A stretch of DNA of 64,000 nucleotides from Sisyra terminalis (Eukaryota; Arthropoda; Insecta; Neuroptera; Sisyridae): assembly GCA_958496175.1 (NCBI GenBank), contig OY292277.1, positions 35,785,050 to 35,849,049 on the forward strand. Reading direction: 5' to 3'. Of the stretch, positions 58,796 to 64,000 are shown in pieces. The notes beneath the pieces were generated by a model, which was not told the DNA's origin, made no database searches, and saw only the letters and a program-made list of their open reading frames with translations. The number at the start of each line of letters is the position of its first letter. The stretch's first letter is position 1. Made by a program: the position numbers and the translations under genes.

Positions 58796-61700
58796 ATGAA
58801 AATCGAGGAATACGATAAAGAACAAACGTAAGTGATTTTGTTTTGAAAATATTTACTATTATATACATAACATTTGCAATTAAACAATGCTTTAAAGAAA
58901 TGACCTGTTTTTATTTCAATTTTAAAAAAATATAGGTTAAGTTTCTACGTGGAAAATGAGGTTAAGTTACAAAGCAGCATTTGCAAAATATGTTAGTACA
59001 ACGACATAATGTAGGGTCATTTAGTAATTTTAACAGAAGTTGCAATCGTTATAAACTAAACTTACCTAAGTGAATAGAAGAAATAAAAATTATAAACTTT
59101 GATTTTAATTTATTTTTTTTGTAAATATCGCGTGTAAATATTTATGAATGATTTCGTTTTGTTTGTGACACATTAGTCTTGTACCTTTAATTAACTATGC
59201 GAAAAAATTAAAGATTTTCTAATACTGAAAAAAATAACTATGAATATTAATATACTAAAATATACCTAATTGGAGATGAATACCTATTCAAAATTATGTG
59301 AAAACGGTTACTGAAGGAAAGTAATAAAAGAATACGTTAGAAAACTTTCCCCATGATCTTTTTCCTTGCAACCCAAAATTAAAATATTTACATACAAAAC
59401 ATATTAAGTCACATCTTAGTATTGTTTTAATCCAACCACTGAACATTTACCTTAACCTTACACTTTAAATATGATTGAATATTACGTAACAAATCAACGT
59501 TGAACGCGGGGTAACACTGAAATCATGAGGTCACGTATTAAAAGAAGAAAAAATATGTTGCAGGGTTGGCTGAATAGCCCCTCAGGACTAAATTTAACAG
59601 GCAACTACAACAGACTGTAATAGACCTTATGATAGAAACTATAAGTCACTAAATTTTGTAATTATTTACTAAAAGTTGAGTTACGGAATACATTTATTTA
59701 TATTTTGATAGTGATAGAGTGAGATTGATAATTATTTTGATAAAATCACAGTACAAAATACGGCAAACCACCATGATATGTTCAATACCAATCATAGCAA
59801 CTGACGTCATATTTGAGTATGTGAATACCGTGGAACACGGCGAACTATTATTTCTAGGCAGAAGTTAACTGTTTATATAACTATTTCATTCTTTTTTTCG
59901 TTTGGAACGTACAAAAAGTACGTTTGATAGACAAGAATATCTTCAGCTTGTAATGTATACCAAGAAAATAAAAATTCAGCTTTAGTTGAGAATGAAAATG
60001 GTGGCACAGCAAAATTTGTCAATATTATAAGGAAATTATATAATATGTGTATACGTTTAATGCTCAAATATGACGTCACAAACGACAAGCCATAAGACAA
60101 GCATTTTGTTGTGGATTTTAAATTTTAAAACTTAGATACTAATTTTTCTTTCTAAACGTAAAATTTCTGAAGAAGAACGTTATTCTTCATAAATAATATA
60201 TATTCGAATACTATAGGTACGGTTTTTTTCAAATTTTGATATCATGCCTATTCCAAGCATATCAATGACTTCATAATTTCGTTTTTACTCTCATTTTTAT
60301 AGAGTATACTATCAACCACAGAAATATTTTGTAAAAAAACTATTTTTGGTGTACACCTGTTTAAATACCCACTAGATGCATTGCAAATCCTTTTTATTTA
60401 ATTGTTTGCTGTATAATTGACTTCTTATTACTTTATAGGGACAGTGAATTCTAAAACTGCGACAGTGGAACATAAATTTGATTTTTTTAAAATTTATGTT
60501 ATCTATTAATTGAAAAAACGTCTTTTTGTACGAATAAATTAATACATATAGACAATATATATGTTAAGTGTATATACGTGTATATAAGTTATGTGTATAA
60601 ACAGTATACATGTTTAAAGTCAGCGAAAGAATCTAATTTGAAATATTTTTTTTTTGGTTATTTACAGTCGCAGTATAACTACCAAGGTTTTTAACGATTC
60701 TAGTGTAAATAACAATCCGTAAATCGAGAAATATCGATAATTCAAATGATACGAGATATAAACCCAACACCTACCAGTTTTGAAGCGGCCACCTAGACCA
60801 CTGGGCCATCAGTAGGCTCCAACACTGTTTTTTTTTTATTGAAATCTTGGAATTTTATTTTATTTTATTAATTTATAACAAAGAGGATTTCAGTATTGAA
60901 ATTTTAAAAAACATTTTAGGATGCCTATTTATCTTAAAAGCCGAAAATTGAAAAATCAACAAACAATTTTTTTTCGAGGTTCACTACCCCCTTAACCCCA
61001 TAAAGTATTAATTACAAACTAATTTATTACAAACTAATTTATTACAAACTAATTTATTACAAACTAAATTTACTAGAAATCTGTTTCCTCATGGCACTGG
61101 TCAGAGGAATAAAAAAAGTAGGTTAAGAGTCATAATATTTTAGGCTAGGGACCTCACTGTTCCAATTCCTATAAACAAATAACTGTAAAAAAAACAGAAA
61201 TTGAAAAAATGGCGATTTCAAACTTGAAAATTGGGTCTATCAGTTTTCAACTATTAAGTTATGAATTATGAAATTTTTATATACTTCATAACTTTATCTT
61301 GTCCAAGATAGTAACGAGTGATTAATGAACTACTGAAAATCACAATATTTTTTTTTCGGTAAAATTTCATATGATTACAAAATGAGGTTGAAACAACAAA
61401 AGTTAATATAGAATGTAATAAATATTTATTTTTTATTAAAACTCAAAGTTACAAAATATACTTTTTCTAATTTCCTTTTTCTTTTTAGGATAATATATAA
61501 AGAGCTTTACGATCAGGTGACTCGTAAATATAACGATTTATTCATCCAGCAATGGAAATGCAGCAAATGCGATGCATATTTATGTCCACCTTTAAATTGT
61601 TGCGTCCAGGGACACATGATTTGTGGCCGGTGCACGTCGCAACACAACAAACCATTCGTCTCATGCCCGCAATGCAACGACCCATTCACGATCGGTTTAT

Positions 61701-63148
61701 CAAAGGCTTTCGGAAAAGTTTTAGCACCACTGAAATTTCCGTGTCACAACACTTATTTGGGCTGTTCAGCTCAGATGAATTGGACCGAACTACATTCCCA
61801 CGAACATGATAAATGTATGTATCGCACAATTACATGCCCATTGCGCCGTATAACAAATTCAGCCCTTATGACCGTTTCACCATCGATAGCCAACTTTGAG
61901 GACTTCTCCCGAAATTTCGCCGGATTCAAAAAATGCTCCTGGTCAGGACTGAAGCTGTATCTGTACCAACATTTTGAACAAACGCATGCCAAAAGCTTAA
62001 TCGAATCGGACACCAACACATTCAATCTTGAAGTAGACATTTTCCTTTATCCGGAACAAACGTTTGTGCTAAACAACATGTTTGTACTGTATTTAGTACG
62101 AGATTATTCCAAACTGAAAATTCTTCTCGCTTATCTAGGGGAAATCGAAAACGAGGAAGAATTCCGATATAAATTTGTCGCAGCAGGACGTTTCAAGCAT
62201 AACTATCTAGCTTTGGAAGCCACTGCGGAAAAGTTTGGCAACGGACCAGATATATGGACCTCGAAAAAAACCATCCACGTACAAAATAACATTTCATTCC
62301 TCTTCAACGCTAATCGGAAGCTGGAATGCACGATTACATTGTTAGGATCTAACTTAAAAAATGAAATTGAAGAAGATGGAGTTCATTTGAACCATATTTT
62401 CAATGAGCACGCTTTAAGTGAATTGAAATGTACCGCCTGTGCCAATTTTATGATTCCTCCGATTTATCAGTGCCCAAACGGGCATTCGGTTTGCTTTACA
62501 TGTGAACTTAACCACCAGTTTTGTTCCCGATGCTACAAAAATCTAGTTTATTTTTCAGAAAGAAACGATAAGCTAGAACTCCTTTCCGGAAGAATAACAT
62601 ATCCTTGTCGAAATTTTCGACAAGGTTGTACATATGTGCGCATGTCGAATGATATTCGGCAACATGAAACCTACTGCCAGTATGGCAAAATGTTTGCGTG
62701 TCCTATGGATGATTGCGCTTGGATTGGAATGACTTCCAAATTTGCGAATCATTGGGTTAGCGATCATCATTTATTGAAGATGATGATGGAAGTGCGTGGA
62801 AATGTATGGCGTTGGACGCAACCGTCTGGAACATATAAATACGTTCATATTAATAATTATGGATGTTTCATTGTTACCATTATAATCGATCATACCGTTG
62901 AAGTTTGGAGTGTTGTTGTACAACATGTGACAGTTGAAACGAAAAAGCGACAGAAATTTAAATATATTTTAACATTTGGAGATAAAAATTTCTTCTTTCA
63001 AGTAATGGAAATTTGTGGATCGTCGTTGGTGGCTTTGGCAGATATCGTCAAAAGTGGCAATTTCGTTGCGATTTCAAAAGACAGTATTAAACGTTATTTT
63101 AACAAAGACCATGAAATTCCAATAAATGTAAATATAATTCCGTATTAA
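58796..63148 (+). CDS. SIAH/sina-like E3 ubiquitin ligase with two tandem RING-SIAH halves
   Basis: Exons 58796-58827 (32 nt, ATG to a perfect GTAAGT donor) and 61489-63148. The phases fit (2 plus 1 nt), giving 563 residues. Exon 2 alone has no early ATG, which supports the short first exon. Half 1 has a RING (C35, C38, then CCVQGHMICGRC and CPQC), a SIAH-type zinc finger (FPCHNTYLGC, HDKC, then CSWSGLKLYLYQHFEQTH) and a TRAF-like substrate-binding region. Half 2 repeats this from C325 (LKCTACANF, CPNGHSVCFTC, FCSRC; YPCRNFRQGC; CAWIG..FANHWVSDHH) with its own C-terminal domain. Canonical SIAH proteins have one such unit of about 280-300 residues, so this is an internal duplication. RINGs recruit an E2 and the C-terminal part binds substrates in the cytosol. 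Insects have many sina-like paralogues; the substrate is unknown. Confidence 0.88.
59742..60120. mobile_element. Putative MITE in the SIAH-like gene's intron
   Basis: TGACGTCATATTTGAGTA near the left (59801-59820) and its reverse complement near the right (60063-60079) form an inverted repeat. Outer AAAATC-ACA-like words continue the symmetry to about 59742 and 60120. The arms differ in length, so the borders are approximate. Confidence 0.45.
60675..60816 (-). mobile_element. tRNA-derived SINE in the SIAH-like gene's intron
   Basis: On the minus strand: CTACTGATGGCCCAGTGGTC (A box TGGCCCAGTGG), GGTGGCCGCTTCAAAACTGG, the B-box-like GGGTTTATATC, then CGATATTTCTCGATTTACGG, a diverged CTAGAATCGTTAAAAACC block and GTAGTTATA. 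It is almost full length and antisense to the host gene. Confidence 0.75.
61011..61070. repeat. 15-bp tandem repeat, four units
   Basis: ATTACAAACTAATTT is repeated four times; the last unit ends AAATT. It lies in the intron about 420 bp before exon 2 of the SIAH-like gene. Confidence 0.9.
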
Positions 63149-63403
63149 AATCAAATGAACTACTATCAGATCGTTTCTGATAGATATACAGCAATTACTG
63201 TTCAATCCGTACTGTAAAAATCTCAATTTCAAGGTACCTAATCCGAAATGAAAGTTAAATGCAGGACCATCATATCCAAAGATATTATGGATTTTTAAAT
63301 TATGTGATACACAAAATATATTCTTAAAAATGTTTAATGCTTCAGAAAAAGACTTTACCTTACATAAAAAGTGATTATACCATATCTATCCCGTAATGTT
63401 TCG
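63149..63403. other. 3' flank of the SIAH-like gene
   Basis: No AATAAA is seen close to the stop codon. The first clear one is near 63652, beyond a hAT remnant. The actual 3' UTR end is unknown. Confidence 0.4.
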
Positions 63404-63590
63404 CAGTGTTTCTTAGCCTGTGGTCTGCGGGCCCCTATGAATATATATGAGGTTCCGCAGTCTCATCAATTTTCATCTCTTTTTTAAAGAAACATATTAT
63501 TTTTACCTTTGTAATACTTAGCGGATCCTTGGATTTGTGTTTTATGCCGTTAGCGGACCATGGACTGAAAAAGGTTAAGAAAAGCTTCCG
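63404..63590. mobile_element. Old hAT MITE remnant
   Basis: The left end CAGTGTTTCTTAGCC and the reverse complement of the right end AAGCTTTTCTTAACC match at 11 of 15 positions. Internal GGTCTGCGGGCCCC and GCGGACCATGGACTG words mirror those in the hAT MITE at 21152-21360. CCGTAATG (63391-63398) and CCGTTATG just outside may be traces of a target duplication but are not directly adjacent on the left. Confidence 0.6.
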
Positions 63591-64000
63591 TTATGCACAG
63601 AAAAAATATTCTTCAAAAGTTTGTAAGCATAAGACGCTGAGAATTGTAATGTAATAAATTTTTAACGTAAATAAAAAAATAATAATTCTAGTATATTTAT
63701 AAATTAAAAGTTGTAAAACAAGTATCTAATCAATAAAAGAAACCGTATGAATTATAATTTTGTTTTATACTATAACTAAATCCTCTGAGGTTATTATTCT
63801 TCGGTTAATCTTGATCCATGGTGAAATCAGAATAAAATAATATATTTGTAGTTTTAAAAAAAAATCAATTACATTTTACCAACCTTTTTGTACAGTGCAC
63901 CTCAGACACTGAAAAACAAAAAGATAACTTTTAAAATTATATTACTTTTAAAAAATAAATATAGTTCTTTGAAAAGAAAATTAATGGAAAATTATTATAA
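63591..64000. other. AT-rich end of the window
   Basis: No gene recognised. AATAAA at about 63652-63657 could serve the SIAH-like gene. Confidence 0.45.

Noticed and set aside
61517..61519. Start of the SIAH-like protein at a GTG
   Set aside because: An AG acceptor at 61487-61488 and an in-phase ATG exon at 58796-58827 give a better start.

Overview
The window is AT-rich animal DNA. Introns with canonical GT-AG borders, TATA-box promoters, Jockey-type LINEs, tRNA-derived SINEs, mariner, hAT, Helitron and TTAA-flanked elements all point to an insect. A beetle is plausible but this is only an inference. Three host gene models are supported; most of the rest is intergenic or intronic DNA filled with mobile elements of different ages.

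Host genes. (1) and (2) are a head-to-head pair of retinoid-inducible-type serine carboxypeptidases (peptidase family S10) at 34238-36329 (minus) and 37641-40087 (plus). Both have eight exons with identical intron positions and phases, so they arose by inverted duplication. The plus copy gives an intact 437-residue enzyme with Ser155, Asp359 and His416. The minus copy is intact in exons 2-8 but lacks one base in the signal-peptide exon. (3) A SIAH/sina-like E3 ubiquitin ligase at 58796-63148 (plus) has a 32-nt first coding exon, a 2.66-kb intron and a 563-residue product made of two complete RING plus SIAH-finger halves.

Mobile elements, left to right. 1-11739: a foldback MITE (1703-1950), an RT fragment (2237-2341), a hAT remnant ending at 7075 with a solo LTR in it (5404-5812), a ~197-bp tandem repeat, a PIF/Harbinger-type MITE (7247-7423), a Jockey RT fragment (9722-9985) and a TIR element (10000-10627). 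11740-16884: a hAT MITE with 8-bp target duplication containing a solo LTR (11923-12377) and a full-length two-ORF Jockey-like LINE (12431-16652) with 12-bp target duplication. 17790-18590: Helitron helicase and RT remnants. 21152-21360: a hAT MITE. 22925-24356: SINEs and a satellite-like higher-order repeat. 28519-29717: a 1.2-kb TIR element. 30183-30642: a third solo LTR. 40421-41503: a 5'-truncated LINE. 42703-43216: a TA microsatellite, a 51-bp perfect inverted repeat and a SINE. 46284-52325: a second Harbinger-type MITE, two mariner remnants, a SINE, a hAT MITE and a TTAA-flanked piggyBac-type MITE. 54339-54584, 57081-57225 and 63404-63590: more hAT and SINE copies.

Most notable signals: a solo-LTR family whose promoter has a heat-shock-element array just upstream of the TATA box; a LINE whose ORF2 has no usable AUG and follows ORF1 in the same frame after a single UAA; a tRNA-headed SINE family with at least six copies; a three-monomer ~432-bp repeat; and the one-base defect in one carboxypeptidase copy.
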